Source: Vicinamibacterales bacterium
Lineage (GTDB): Bacteria; Acidobacteriota; Vicinamibacteria; Vicinamibacterales; UBA8438
Assembly: GCA_958296065.1 (NCBI GenBank)
Contig: CATQHX010000036.1
Coordinates: 1 to 64,000 of the forward strand
Length of the DNA: 64,000 bases
Direction of reading: 5' to 3'
The notes below the pieces were generated by a model. That model did no database searches. It was not told the DNA's origin and saw nothing but the letters and a program-made list of their open reading frames with translations. Each line of letters starts with the position of its first letter. The stretch's first letter is position 1. Positions 7,325 to 15,525 of this stretch are shown here, one piece after another. The position numbers were made by a program, and so were the translations under genes.

Positions 7325-10117
7325 ATGGCGCATCCGCCCGCCGCCTCCGTCGACCCCGGCGTTCAGGACAAGGTGCTCGACGTCGTCACCGAGCTCGTGA
7401 CCGAGCTGCGGGGCGGCGCGCGGACCGCGGTGGCGCGCGGCGAGTCTCTCGAAGACGACCTAGGCATCAGCAGCCTCGAACGCGTCGAGCTCCTCCTCCG
7501 GCTCGAGCGCGCGTTCGGCGTGCGGCTCGGCGACGCGGCCATGGCGCGCGCCCGGACGCCGGCCGATCTGGCCGCCGCCATCGCGGAAGCCGGCGACGCC
7601 CCGGCAGAACGGCAGCCGGAACGGCGGGCCGCGAGCCTGCCCGCGAGCACGTCGGCCGCCACGGCCGTCACCATCGTCGAGGCGCTGGCGTGGCACGCCG
7701 AGCGCGTGCCCGACCGCGTGCACATCCATCTGCGCGAGGAAAGCGGCGACGAGACACCCCTCACCTACGGCTGGCTGTGGCACACGGCGCGGACAGTCGC
7801 CGGGGGCCTCGCCGAGCGGGGCCTCGGCCGCGGCGACAAGGTCGCCATCATGCTGCGTACCGAGCAGCGCTTCTTTCCGACTTTCATCGGCACGCTGATG
7901 GCCGGCTGCGTGCCGGTACCCCTGTATCCCCCATTCCGACTGGACCGCATCGAGGAGTACGTCCATCGCCAGACGGCCATCCTCCAGAACGCGGAGGCGC
8001 GCATCCTCGTGACGTTCGGCGAGGTGGAACGGGTGGCGGGACTGCTGGTGCGACAGGTCGGGTCACTGAACTCGGTCGTCAGCGCCGACGACCTGGACGG
8101 CGAGCCATGCCGCCCGGCGCCGGCGACGCCGGACGATCCGGCCCTGATCCAGTACACCTCGGGCAGCACCGGTCAGCCGAAGGGAGTGCTGCTCTCCCAC
8201 GGCAACCTGCTGGCCAACATCCGCGCGCTGATACGCCGCTTCGACATCACCTCGCGCGACGTGGGGGTGAGCTGGCTGCCCCTCTACCACGACATGGGGC
8301 TCATCGGCGCCTGGCTGGGGCCGCTCTATTTCGGCGCGCCGCTGGCCTTGATGTCTCCGCTCGCCTTCCTCGCCCGACCGGTCCGCTGGCTGCGGGCGCT
8401 CGACGCCCACCGGGGCACGCTGTCGCCCGCCCCCAACTTCGCCTTCGACCTGTGCACGAAACGCATCGGCGACGAGGAGCTCGACGGACTCGACCTGAGC
8501 AGCGTCCGGGTCCTGCTGAACGGATCGGAACCGGTGTCTCCCGAGACCCTGCGCCGGTTCATCGACCGCTTCGCCCCCTACGGCCTGGACCCCGGCGCCG
8601 TCTATCCGGTCTACGGCCTCGCGGAGTGCTCGTTGGGCCTCGCGACGCCGGCGCTCGGCCGCGCGATCAGAATCGACCGCGTCCGGCGCGCGAGGTTTCA
8701 GTCGTCGGGCTACGCGGAACCGGCCCCCGACGCCGACTCCGGCGCGTTGCGATTCGTTTCCTGCGGCCGGGCGCTGCCCGATCACGAGCTGGCGGTGTTC
8801 GGGAACGACGGCCACCGAGCGCCCGAGCGCGTGCAGGGGCGCGTCCGCTTTCGCGGCCCGTCCACCACCGGCGGCTACTACCGCAACGAGAAGGCGACGC
8901 GCGATCTGGTCGGCGTGGACGGCTGGCTCGACAGCGGGGACCTCGGTTATCTCGCCGACGGCGAGCTCTTCCTTACCGGCCGCGCCAAGGACCTCATCAT
9001 CAAGGCGGGGCGCAACTTCTACCCCCATGAAGCCGAGGCGGTCGCGGGCGCCGTACCGGGCGTGCGCACCGGCTGCGTGGCCGCGTTCGGCGTGACCGAC
9101 CCCGACCGCGGCACGGAGCAGTTCGTCGTCCTGGCCGAAACCCGCGCCACAGGCGACCCCGCGCGCACTGCCCTGGCGCAAGCTGTGAGCCGGGAGGTCG
9201 GCCTGGCCCTGGGCGTCGCACCCGACCGCGTGGTGCTGGCGCCTCCAGGTTCGGTGGCCAAGACCTCCAGCGGCAAGATCCGGCGCGGCGCGACCCGCGA
9301 CGCGTGGCTCGCGGGACACATCGGACGCGGGCGGGCCGGGGTGGCTGCCCAATGGCTGCGGCTGGGCACGGCCTGGCTCCGCTCAGCGCTGGCCGAATGG
9401 TCGGCACGGGCGGCGCGGACGCTCTTCACCGGCTACGTGCTGACCGTCGTACTGGCCACCGCGCCGATCGGTTGGGGGCTGCTGCTCGCCATCCCGCGCG
9501 GCGGCGGCGCGGACCGGATCGTCGGCGGCTGGAACCGACTGGTGATGCGCCTCGGCGCCTGTCCGCTGGAAATCGCGCGACGCGAGCAGGTGCCGGCCGA
9601 CTCACCGGTGGTCTTCGTCGCCAACCACGCGAGCTTCATCGACTCGACGGTGATGATGAGCGCGCTGCCGGTGGCGGTCAGTTTCGCGGTCAAGGCCCGG
9701 CTCGGGAGCTACCCCCTCATCGGGCTGGCCATCCGCAAGGGGAATCACATCCCGCTCGGCAAGCGCGACCAGTCCGAGCGCGTGGAGAACGCCGGGACCC
9801 TCCGCTCCCCGCTCGACGCCGGAAGGTCGCTGTTCGTCTTCCCCGAGGGGACCTTCCAGGTTGCGCCCCGGTTGCTCCCGTTTCGACTCGGGGCCTTCCG
9901 GGCCGCGGTCGACGCGGACTGCCCCGTGGTCCCGGTGGCGATTCGCGGCACGCGGCACATCTGGCCCGCCGGCACCTGGCTGCTCCGCCCGGGGCGTGTC
10001 ACGGTGACCTTCGGTGCACCGCTGCGGGCGTCGGGGTCGGCCTGGTCGGAGATCGTCCGGCTGCGCGACGAGGCCCGGGAATTCATCTCGGAGCACTGCG
10101 GCGAGCCGTACCGCTAG
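7325..10117 (+). CDS. ACP - fatty acyl-AMP ligase - PlsC acyltransferase fusion
   Basis: 930 residues with three parts. Residues 10-90 form an acyl carrier domain with the phosphopantetheine Ser at 50 (LGISSLERVE). Residues ~110-680 form an adenylating enzyme: P-loop SGSTGQPKG, the FAAL-like SWLPLYHDMGLIG, and DSGDLGYLADG followed by a catalytic-Lys tail with TSSGKIRR. The last ~230 residues, after a hydrophobic stretch near 700-720, are a 1-acylglycerol-phosphate acyltransferase with NHASFID (H near 768) and FPEGTF (near 838). Inferred route: a free fatty acid is adenylated, loaded onto the built-in carrier and passed to a lysophospholipid, in one membrane-bound chain. This resembles E. coli Aas in logic but with reversed domain order and an added ACP. 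Its TAG stop is the first base triplet of a repeat element. Confidence 0.9.
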   Translation: MAHPPAASVDPGVQDKVLDVVTELVTELRGGARTAVARGESLEDDLGISSLERVELLLRLERAFGVRLGDAAMARARTPADLAAAIAEAGDAPAERQPERRAASLPASTSAATAVTIVEALAWHAERVPDRVHIHLREESGDETPLTYGWLWHTARTVAGGLAERGLGRGDKVAIMLRTEQRFFPTFIGTLMAGCVPVPLYPPFRLDRIEEYVHRQTAILQNAEARILVTFGEVERVAGLLVRQVGSLNSVVSADDLDGEPCRPAPATPDDPALIQYTSGSTGQPKGVLLSHGNLLANIRALIRRFDITSRDVGVSWLPLYHDMGLIGAWLGPLYFGAPLALMSPLAFLARPVRWLRALDAHRGTLSPAPNFAFDLCTKRIGDEELDGLDLSSVRVLLNGSEPVSPETLRRFIDRFAPYGLDPGAVYPVYGLAECSLGLATPALGRAIRIDRVRRARFQSSGYAEPAPDADSGALRFVSCGRALPDHELAVFGNDGHRAPERVQGRVRFRGPSTTGGYYRNEKATRDLVGVDGWLDSGDLGYLADGELFLTGRAKDLIIKAGRNFYPHEAEAVAGAVPGVRTGCVAAFGVTDPDRGTEQFVVLAETRATGDPARTALAQAVSREVGLALGVAPDRVVLAPPGSVAKTSSGKIRRGATRDAWLAGHIGRGRAGVAAQWLRLGTAWLRSALAEWSARAARTLFTGYVLTVVLATAPIGWGLLLAIPRGGGADRIVGGWNRLVMRLGACPLEIARREQVPADSPVVFVANHASFIDSTVMMSALPVAVSFAVKARLGSYPLIGLAIRKGNHIPLGKRDQSERVENAGTLRSPLDAGRSLFVFPEGTFQVAPRLLPFRLGAFRAAVDADCPVVPVAIRGTRHIWPAGTWLLRPGRVTVTFGAPLRASGSAWSEIVRLRDEAREFISEHCGEPYR

Positions 10118-10330
10118 CGCCCCGAAACGCCTCGCTGGCTCGGCGTCTCGGCCCATCCCCCCCACTCCATGACCTTGCGCCGCAGCACTTCGCGCCGCTG
10201 CGTCCTGCGGCGCAAGCTCCTGGCGCCCCGAAACGCCTCGCTGGCTCGGCGTCCCGGCCCATCCCCCCCGCTCCACGAGCTTGCGCCGCCAAACCCGTCT
10301 CAAGGCTCCGTGTTCGGCCCCGGCCCACAC
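10115..10330 (+). repeat. Dispersed palindromic element, locus A (two partial tandem copies)
   Basis: Two related units (10118-10223 and from 10224) both begin CGCCCCGAAACGCCTCGCTG and share TCGGCCCATCC-like and GCTTGCGCCGC-like blocks. The second unit ends with a block containing CCAAACCCG and GGCTCCGTGTTCGG that reappears at locus C. The element sits between two convergent genes, and its leading TAGCGCC contains the TAG stop of the upstream fusion gene (10115-10117). Reverse-complement copies lie near 21630 and 60620. Confidence 0.85.
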
Positions 10331-10359
10331 CGTCCCTACCGAGCCTCCGCACAACCGGG

Positions 10360-11412
10360 TCAGGCCCGCAGAACGACGCGGCCGGTCACCCGTCCGGCCC
10401 GCAGATCGTCGAGCGCCGTCTGCGCAGCGGCCAGCGGACGTTCATCGATGGGCAGCTCGGGAACCGAACCGGAGCGGCCGAGGGCCAGCAACTCCGCCAT
10501 CTCGGCCGGACTGCCGACGTACGACCCGCGGATGGTGATCTGCTTCAAGGGCAACAACGGCAACGCGAGTTGCAGGGCGCCGCCGAACAGGCCCACCACT
10601 ATCAGAGTGCCGCCGGGTGCCAGGGCGCCGAAGGCCAGGGCGGCGGACCGTTCCGAGCCGACGAAATCGACGGCCGCCGCCACCCCGCCGCCGGTCCGCC
10701 TCTTGATCTGCTTCACCGCGTCGGCGGCGGACACGTCGAACGTCCCGGCCGCGCCGCGCCGGCCGGCAACCACCAGCCGACCGGGGTCGACATCGGCGCA
10801 AAGCACCGGCGCCTCCACCACCGAGGGCGCCAACCCCAGCGCCGCCATCCCCACTCCCCCGAGTCCCACGATAAGCAGCTCTCCCCCCGCGACGCCGGCG
10901 GCCGACACCTTGCGGAGGGCACCGAACGCCGTCAGGCCGGAGCAGGCGTACGTTGCCGCCAACGCCTCGCCCAGCGGGGCGTAGTCGAAGAGGCAGCGCG
11001 GGTGCGGCAGCAGCACATGGTCCGCGAAGCCCCCGGCGCGCCCGACCCCGATCGGCCGTCCGGTGGGGCAGAGGTGCTCGTCGCCCGCGGCGCAGCGCGG
11101 ACACGCGCCGCATCCGAGCCACGGGTAGACGACCCGCCTGTCGCCGACTGCGACGCCGACCGCCTCGGGGCCGACCGCGACCACCTCGCCGGCGATCTCG
11201 TGTCCCAGGGTGTGCGGCAGATCGCGTCCCTGCGTCAGATCGAGACGCTTCCCGGCCCCCAGGTCGAACGCCCCCTCCCACAGATGGATGTCGCTGTGGC
11301 ACACGCCGCACGCGCCAACCCGCAGGAGCACCTCCGCGGCCCGCGGCTCCGGCAATGCCGCTTCCCTCCGCTCCAGCGGCCGGCCGTACGCGGTCACCTG
11401 ATGGCTCAGCAT
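10360..11412 (-). CDS. Zinc-dependent alcohol dehydrogenase (MDR family)
   Basis: 350 residues. The N-terminal GroES-like half carries the catalytic zinc ligands in GACGVCHSDIHLW and GHEIAGEV and a four-Cys structural zinc site (GCGACPRCAAGDEHLC). The Rossmann half has LLIVGLGGVGMAALG for NAD(P) binding. It oxidises an alcohol or reduces an aldehyde; the substrate cannot be read from sequence. The ATG at 11412 lies inside the end of the methyltransferase gene (7-base overlap), so it is the third gene of a GNAT-methyltransferase-dehydrogenase operon. Palindromic repeat locus A lies just past its stop. Confidence 0.9.
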   Translation of the reverse strand: MLSHQVTAYGRPLERREAALPEPRAAEVLLRVGACGVCHSDIHLWEGAFDLGAGKRLDLTQGRDLPHTLGHEIAGEVVAVGPEAVGVAVGDRRVVYPWLGCGACPRCAAGDEHLCPTGRPIGVGRAGGFADHVLLPHPRCLFDYAPLGEALAATYACSGLTAFGALRKVSAAGVAGGELLIVGLGGVGMAALGLAPSVVEAPVLCADVDPGRLVVAGRRGAAGTFDVSAADAVKQIKRRTGGGVAAAVDFVGSERSAALAFGALAPGGTLIVVGLFGGALQLALPLLPLKQITIRGSYVGSPAEMAELLALGRSGSVPELPIDERPLAAAQTALDDLRAGRVTGRVVLRA

Positions 11413-12161
11413 GACTGTCCGGCCGCACGGACCGCCGGCGTCGGGTCGTCGGGCGTGGCGACGCCGTGCAGGAAGAATGTCGAGGTCCCGCGCACCACGG
11501 CGCGCCAACCGAGCGTCCGCAACTGGGCCTCGAGGTCGTCGGGCCGGTGGAAGATCTTCACGATCTCGAACTCGCGGCCGTCGCGCAGTCGCCGGCGGCT
11601 GCGAGACGGCGGTGCGGCAGGCGCCCAGTCGGCATAGCCTCCCTCTCGCCCCGCCGGGTGATTGCGACTGTCGACGAAGAAGACCCGTCCGCCGGGGGCC
11701 AGCGCCTGTGCCACCATGCTCCAGAACGGAATGAAAGCCCCAGCCGGCACGTGGGACAGCCAGAAGCCGAAGAAGACGAAGTCGTAGCGCCGTGCCGGCC
11801 GCCACTCGAAGAGATCGGCGCAGACGTACTCGACGTGCTCCGCGCCCACCCGCTCCCGATTGAGGGCAATCACCTCGGGCGAGGCGTCGATGCAGGTCAG
11901 CTCCGCGGCGCAAGGTGCGAGCCGCTGGGTCCACAACCCGGTGCCGCAGGCGAGCTCCAGCACCCGGCCCGCTGGCCGCGCGGCGTCCAGCACCTGTCGC
12001 AACTCGTCGACCTCCGCGCGCCAACGGCGGTTCCAGTCGGCACCGTGGTCGTAATCCCCACGGCGAAAGAACCAGTCGTCGTACTCCGGCGCACGCGCCC
12101 GGTAGTACGCCATCTGCTCGGCGATGACGCGCTGCTCCTCGCCGGCCTCCGACCCGCTCAC
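11406..12161 (-). CDS. Class I SAM-dependent methyltransferase
   Basis: 251 residues. SAM motif I is VLELACGTGLWT near residue 76, followed by the acidic ribose contact in LTCIDASPE and YVCADLFEW, then FFGFWLSHV. The substrate is unknown. The start is the GTG at 12161, which overlaps the TGA of the upstream acetyltransferase (GTGA), a sign of translational coupling. Its 3' end overlaps the next gene by 7 bases. An in-frame extension upstream exists but lies entirely over the acetyltransferase gene and was rejected. Confidence 0.88.
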   Translation of the reverse strand: MSGSEAGEEQRVIAEQMAYYRARAPEYDDWFFRRGDYDHGADWNRRWRAEVDELRQVLDAARPAGRVLELACGTGLWTQRLAPCAAELTCIDASPEVIALNRERVGAEHVEYVCADLFEWRPARRYDFVFFGFWLSHVPAGAFIPFWSMVAQALAPGGRVFFVDSRNHPAGREGGYADWAPAAPPSRSRRRLRDGREFEIVKIFHRPDDLEAQLRTLGWRAVVRGTSTFFLHGVATPDDPTPAVRAAGQSC

Positions 12162-12664
12162 CTGGCGCCCGCCTCGGCCGCCAGGGCCCGCAGCGGCTCG
12201 CCGGTCAACCGGTACACCGTCCACTCGTCCATCGGCACCGCCCCCGCGCGCCGGTATGACGCGATCGCCAGCTCGTTCCAATCGAGCACGGACCACTCGA
12301 ACCGGCCGCATCCCCGCTCGACCGCGATGTCCGCCAGGTGTGCCAGCAGGCGCCGCCCGATGCCCCGGCCTCGATGCGCGGGGCGCACGAACAGATCCTC
12401 CAGGTACAGCCCGGGCCTCCCGACGAAGGTGGAGAAGCTCTGGAAGAAGAGCGCAAACCCGACCGCCTCCCCATCCACCCGCGCGATCACCGCCTCGGCG
12501 CACGGACGCGGGCCGAACAGCGCCCGCTCGATGTCCGCCTCAGCCGCCACCACCTGGTCGGCCATCCGCTCGTAGTCGGCCAGCTCCCGGATCAACGCCA
12601 GGACGAGGGATACGTCGGCGGGGGTGGCGGCGGAAATCCGCAGCGGTTCCGGGGGAGGAGACAT
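12158..12664 (-). CDS. GNAT N-acetyltransferase (diamine/SSAT-like)
   Basis: 168 residues covering one GNAT domain. The acetyl-CoA loop is VRPAHRGRGIGRRLL, and the block FSTFVGRPGLYLEDLFV is typical of the spermidine/spermine or thialysine acetyltransferase branch, as is LDWNELAIASYRRAGA near the end. It would transfer acetyl from acetyl-CoA to a small amine. It is the first gene of the three-gene minus-strand operon, coupled to the methyltransferase by a GTGA overlap. The substrate is an inference from family resemblance only. Confidence 0.87.
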   Translation of the reverse strand: MSPPPEPLRISAATPADVSLVLALIRELADYERMADQVVAAEADIERALFGPRPCAEAVIARVDGEAVGFALFFQSFSTFVGRPGLYLEDLFVRPAHRGRGIGRRLLAHLADIAVERGCGRFEWSVLDWNELAIASYRRAGAVPMDEWTVYRLTGEPLRALAAEAGAR

Positions 12665-12780
12665 CGTGCAGAGATTAACCCATCGCGCGGACCCGACCCG
12701 CCCGGGACCGCACGCTCGCGCGGCACATCGGATAAAGGAGGAGAGGGGTGCTCGACAAACGACAAGTGAGACTGAACGGA

Positions 12781-12803
12781 ACGAGCGCCAGGTCCCCGCT
12801 CGT
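12781..12803. other. Hairpin at the 3' end of the transposase-like gene
   Basis: ACGAGCG (12781-12787) and CGCTCGT (12797-12803) form a perfect 7-bp stem with a 9-base loop, directly beyond the stop codon of the gene on the minus strand. There is no U-tract, so a classical intrinsic terminator is not shown. It could be a weak terminator or the remnant of an IS end. Confidence 0.35.
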
Positions 12804-14003
12804 TCAGCCGCCCTCCTCGAGAAATCGGAACAGCCGCTTGCAGGCGTCGGTCAGACGGCGCGCCGCTTCGTTGTCACTGATGGTCGACGCGGCCCCGTCG
12901 AGATGCGCGAATGTCGTCCCGGGCGTCAGGGAATCGCCGGCCCCGGACAGTGACTTCAGCCTCTCGTACGGGGTCACGATGTCGGCATCGCGGGGAGATC
13001 GCGCCCCGTCGTCCCGGCCGCCGTCGAGCGACTCGGCCGGGAACACGCAGAGACGGTGATAGTTGAGGTACGGAGAGAGCGACTGCCGGGCAAAGGCATT
13101 GACCCGCTCGGCCGCCGATGCGTTCCGGTATTCGGGACGCGGGTTGCCGCGCTGCACACGGAACCTGCCGAGCCGCCCCCGGTGCAGCGACTCCAGCAGC
13201 GCCGCGACGTCGCGGCTGACGGGCTCCGGGACCCCGTCGGCGCGAAAGCCCCGCAAGTTGAACGGCAGCGCCTGCAGCAGCCCATCCAGTACGGGCGCGA
13301 CGCCAGCCGCGTCGACGCGCTCCACCGAGCCGACGAATCGGAACCGGGTCGCCTCGTCCACGAAGCTCAGGAAGTGCAAGCCCGCGGGGCGGACATCCAC
13401 GCGCAGCGAGGAGACCCGCAGGTGGCCGAGGCGCCCCGGCGGCTGCGGCCACCTGCCGTCGCCGAGCGCCCGGAGCAGCGGCCGGTCGTCGGCCGGGTTC
13501 GTGGCGCGGTGCCGACGATAGGCCCTGGAGCGTCGCAAGTTGTATACATGGCCGATGGAAATGCGCGCCAGTCGTTCGAAACGGCGGTCGCCGAAGAGGT
13601 GGTGGGCGCGGGCGCAGAGCTCACGCGTGACCGCCCCGGACTGCGCCCCGTGCAGGACGTCGACCTCGGCTAGCAACTCGATGTCGGCGTCGGTGTAGCG
13701 GCGCGGAAACGGCCGCAGAGGGACGCCGCGGCGATCCGTGATTCCTCCGGTGGTCCGGTACTGATGCAGGAGACGGAAGAGCTGGGCCCGCGACAGCCCG
13801 GTCACCGCCTCCAGGAACTGTCGCAGGACCCCTTTGTCGGGCTTCCGGAGGTGGAAGTAGTCGAATCGCCGCAGCGTCTGCAAGATGAATGCGTGGGCAT
13901 CCGCGCGGGTTCGGATCCGTGGGTCGATCGGGTGGCTGCCGTCGAGGAACCGCCGGACCTGATCCAGGGTATGCAGGCGGTCGAGGCGATCCGTCACGGC
14001 CAT
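12804..14003 (-). CDS. Integrase-core (DDE-type) transposase-like protein, probably degenerate
   Basis: 399 residues resembling the integrase-catalytic transposases of the HTH-rve type. A helix-turn-helix region lies near residues 65-90 (TGLSRAQLFRLLHQY), followed by a long linker with SIGHVYNLRRS and an rve-like core. In relatives the first catalytic Asp sits in an IDSV motif; here the matching segment is LRVSSLRVDV, with Ser at 198. The second Asp (RGFRADG, 256) and the Glu (ASAAERVN, 299) seem present, but the usual DNGSE has become ADGVPE. I see no terminal inverted repeats or target duplication. It could be a decayed IS or a domesticated DNA-binding protein; the intact length favours one not yet broken by frameshift. 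Confidence 0.65.
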   Translation of the reverse strand: MAVTDRLDRLHTLDQVRRFLDGSHPIDPRIRTRADAHAFILQTLRRFDYFHLRKPDKGVLRQFLEAVTGLSRAQLFRLLHQYRTTGGITDRRGVPLRPFPRRYTDADIELLAEVDVLHGAQSGAVTRELCARAHHLFGDRRFERLARISIGHVYNLRRSRAYRRHRATNPADDRPLLRALGDGRWPQPPGRLGHLRVSSLRVDVRPAGLHFLSFVDEATRFRFVGSVERVDAAGVAPVLDGLLQALPFNLRGFRADGVPEPVSRDVAALLESLHRGRLGRFRVQRGNPRPEYRNASAAERVNAFARQSLSPYLNYHRLCVFPAESLDGGRDDGARSPRDADIVTPYERLKSLSGAGDSLTPGTTFAHLDGAASTISDNEAARRLTDACKRLFRFLEEGG

Positions 14004-14250
14004 GCTCCAATCGCCCGTGGCCGCGCCGTCCGCCGCTCAGAATCGCTGCTCGTCGGTGCCCTCCCTCCTGAGAGGTTCTTCTTCCAATGTAGCTCGGCCC
14101 TGTCGTTTGCGCCGGACGCAGCCGCCGTCCGGGCTCATGTGCCGTTGGACACAAACGGCCGTTCTGCCGGCCGCGTCGTGGTGGGCGCACGTGGGCGACG
14201 AGCACCGTCCACAAGACTCATCCGTGTCGGCGAACGCACGCGCGGCGGGA

Positions 14251-15435
14251 TCAGGAATTCGCGGTGCGATCTCGACCCTGCGGAACCACCGCGTCAAGCG
14301 CCCGCCGGACGTCGGCGATGAGGTCGCCGGCGTCCTCGATCCCGACGGACAGCCGCACCAGATCGTCCGGCACGGGTGAACCGTCCCCCTCCTCCAGGCC
14401 GCGCGGCTCCGCGAGACTCTCGACCCCGCCGAGCGACGTCGCGTTGTGAAACAGTCGCAGCTCGCGCACCATCCGTAGCGCAGCTTCGGCGCCCCCCTTC
14501 ATCCTCAACGACACGACCGCCCCGAAGCCGCCGTCCATCTGCCGGGCCGCGACTTCATGGCCGGGATGTGCCGGCAGCCCCGGATACAGCAGGGTGGCAA
14601 CCCCGGGATGGCCATCGCATGCCTCAGCGATGCGCTGCGCGTTGCGCGCCGACACGGCGACCCGCAGGCAGAGAGTGCGCATGCCGCGCAGCAGCAGCCA
14701 GCCCTCGAACGGTCCGAGCACCGCGCCGCGGAAAGCGCGTTCGCGTCGGCAGCGCTTCCACAGGTCGTCCTCGCGCCCCGTAACCAGAGCGCCGGCCAGG
14801 ACGTCGGAGTGCCCGTTGAGCTGCTTGGTGGCCGAGTGCATCACCAGATCCGCGCCGTGCTCCAGCGGCCGGCAGAGCACCGGCGTCGGAAGTGTGTTGT
14901 CGACCACCAGCCGGGCCCCCGCCTCGTGTGCGGCGGAGGCGGCGGCGGCGAGATCCGTGATCGCCCCGCCGGGGTTGGCCGGGGTCTCCGCCCAGACCAT
15001 CTTCGTGGCGCCCGGACGCAGCGCCGCGCGCAGGGCTGCCATGTCGCCGTTCGGCACCAGGTCCAGCGCTATCCGCTCCCGCGCCGCCTGGTCCTGCAGC
15101 CAGCGGCGGAGCATCCAGTACATCTGCTCGGGCGCGACGACGTGGTCGCCGACGTCAAGCGTCTCGAACACGGTGGTGGCCGCCGCCATCCCCGAGCTGA
15201 ACAGCAACGCCGCGCGCCCTCCTTCGAGCGACGCCAGCAACGCCTCGGCCGGCTCATAGGTCGGATTCTGGTCACGGGTATAAACGCGCCCGGCGGTGGG
15301 CTCGCCTTCCGTCGTCCGCTCGTACTGCACGGCGGCGTGCAGGGGCGGCACGAGGGCGCCGGTAGCGGGATCGACCCAGCCGAGCGCCTGCGCGGCGCGC
15401 GTCGACGGTTTCTGGTCGGACGGAAAGCGGGACAT
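14251..15435 (-). CDS. Cys/Met metabolism PLP-dependent enzyme (cystathionine gamma-synthase/lyase type)
   Basis: 394 residues, full length for the family. The PLP-binding Lys is in SATKQLNGHSDVLAG. LLFSSGMAA is the cofactor phosphate loop, WAETPANP is the usual substrate-side motif and VVDNTLPTP precedes the Lys. It would catalyse gamma- or beta-elimination or replacement on a cysteine- or homoserine-derived substrate (transsulfuration or methionine recycling). The ATG at 15435 has GGAGG 7 bases upstream; a longer in-frame start at 15516 was rejected. Its exact reaction cannot be settled from motifs alone. Confidence 0.88.
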   Translation of the reverse strand: MSRFPSDQKPSTRAAQALGWVDPATGALVPPLHAAVQYERTTEGEPTAGRVYTRDQNPTYEPAEALLASLEGGRAALLFSSGMAAATTVFETLDVGDHVVAPEQMYWMLRRWLQDQAARERIALDLVPNGDMAALRAALRPGATKMVWAETPANPGGAITDLAAAASAAHEAGARLVVDNTLPTPVLCRPLEHGADLVMHSATKQLNGHSDVLAGALVTGREDDLWKRCRRERAFRGAVLGPFEGWLLLRGMRTLCLRVAVSARNAQRIAEACDGHPGVATLLYPGLPAHPGHEVAARQMDGGFGAVVSLRMKGGAEAALRMVRELRLFHNATSLGGVESLAEPRGLEEGDGSPVPDDLVRLSVGIEDAGDLIADVRRALDAVVPQGRDRTANS

Positions 15436-15525
15436 GCTGGCACCTCCGGAACGGGCATTTGTACGCGGGCCCCGGTTTCGCCGGCCGACGCGCCGGAGCC
15501 CGCGAGGCAGGCGCACCGCGGCTCG

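Noticed and set aside
14037..14297. An 86-codon frame upstream of the transposase-like gene
   Set aside because: It overlaps the end of the PLP enzyme gene and has no protein-like pattern.
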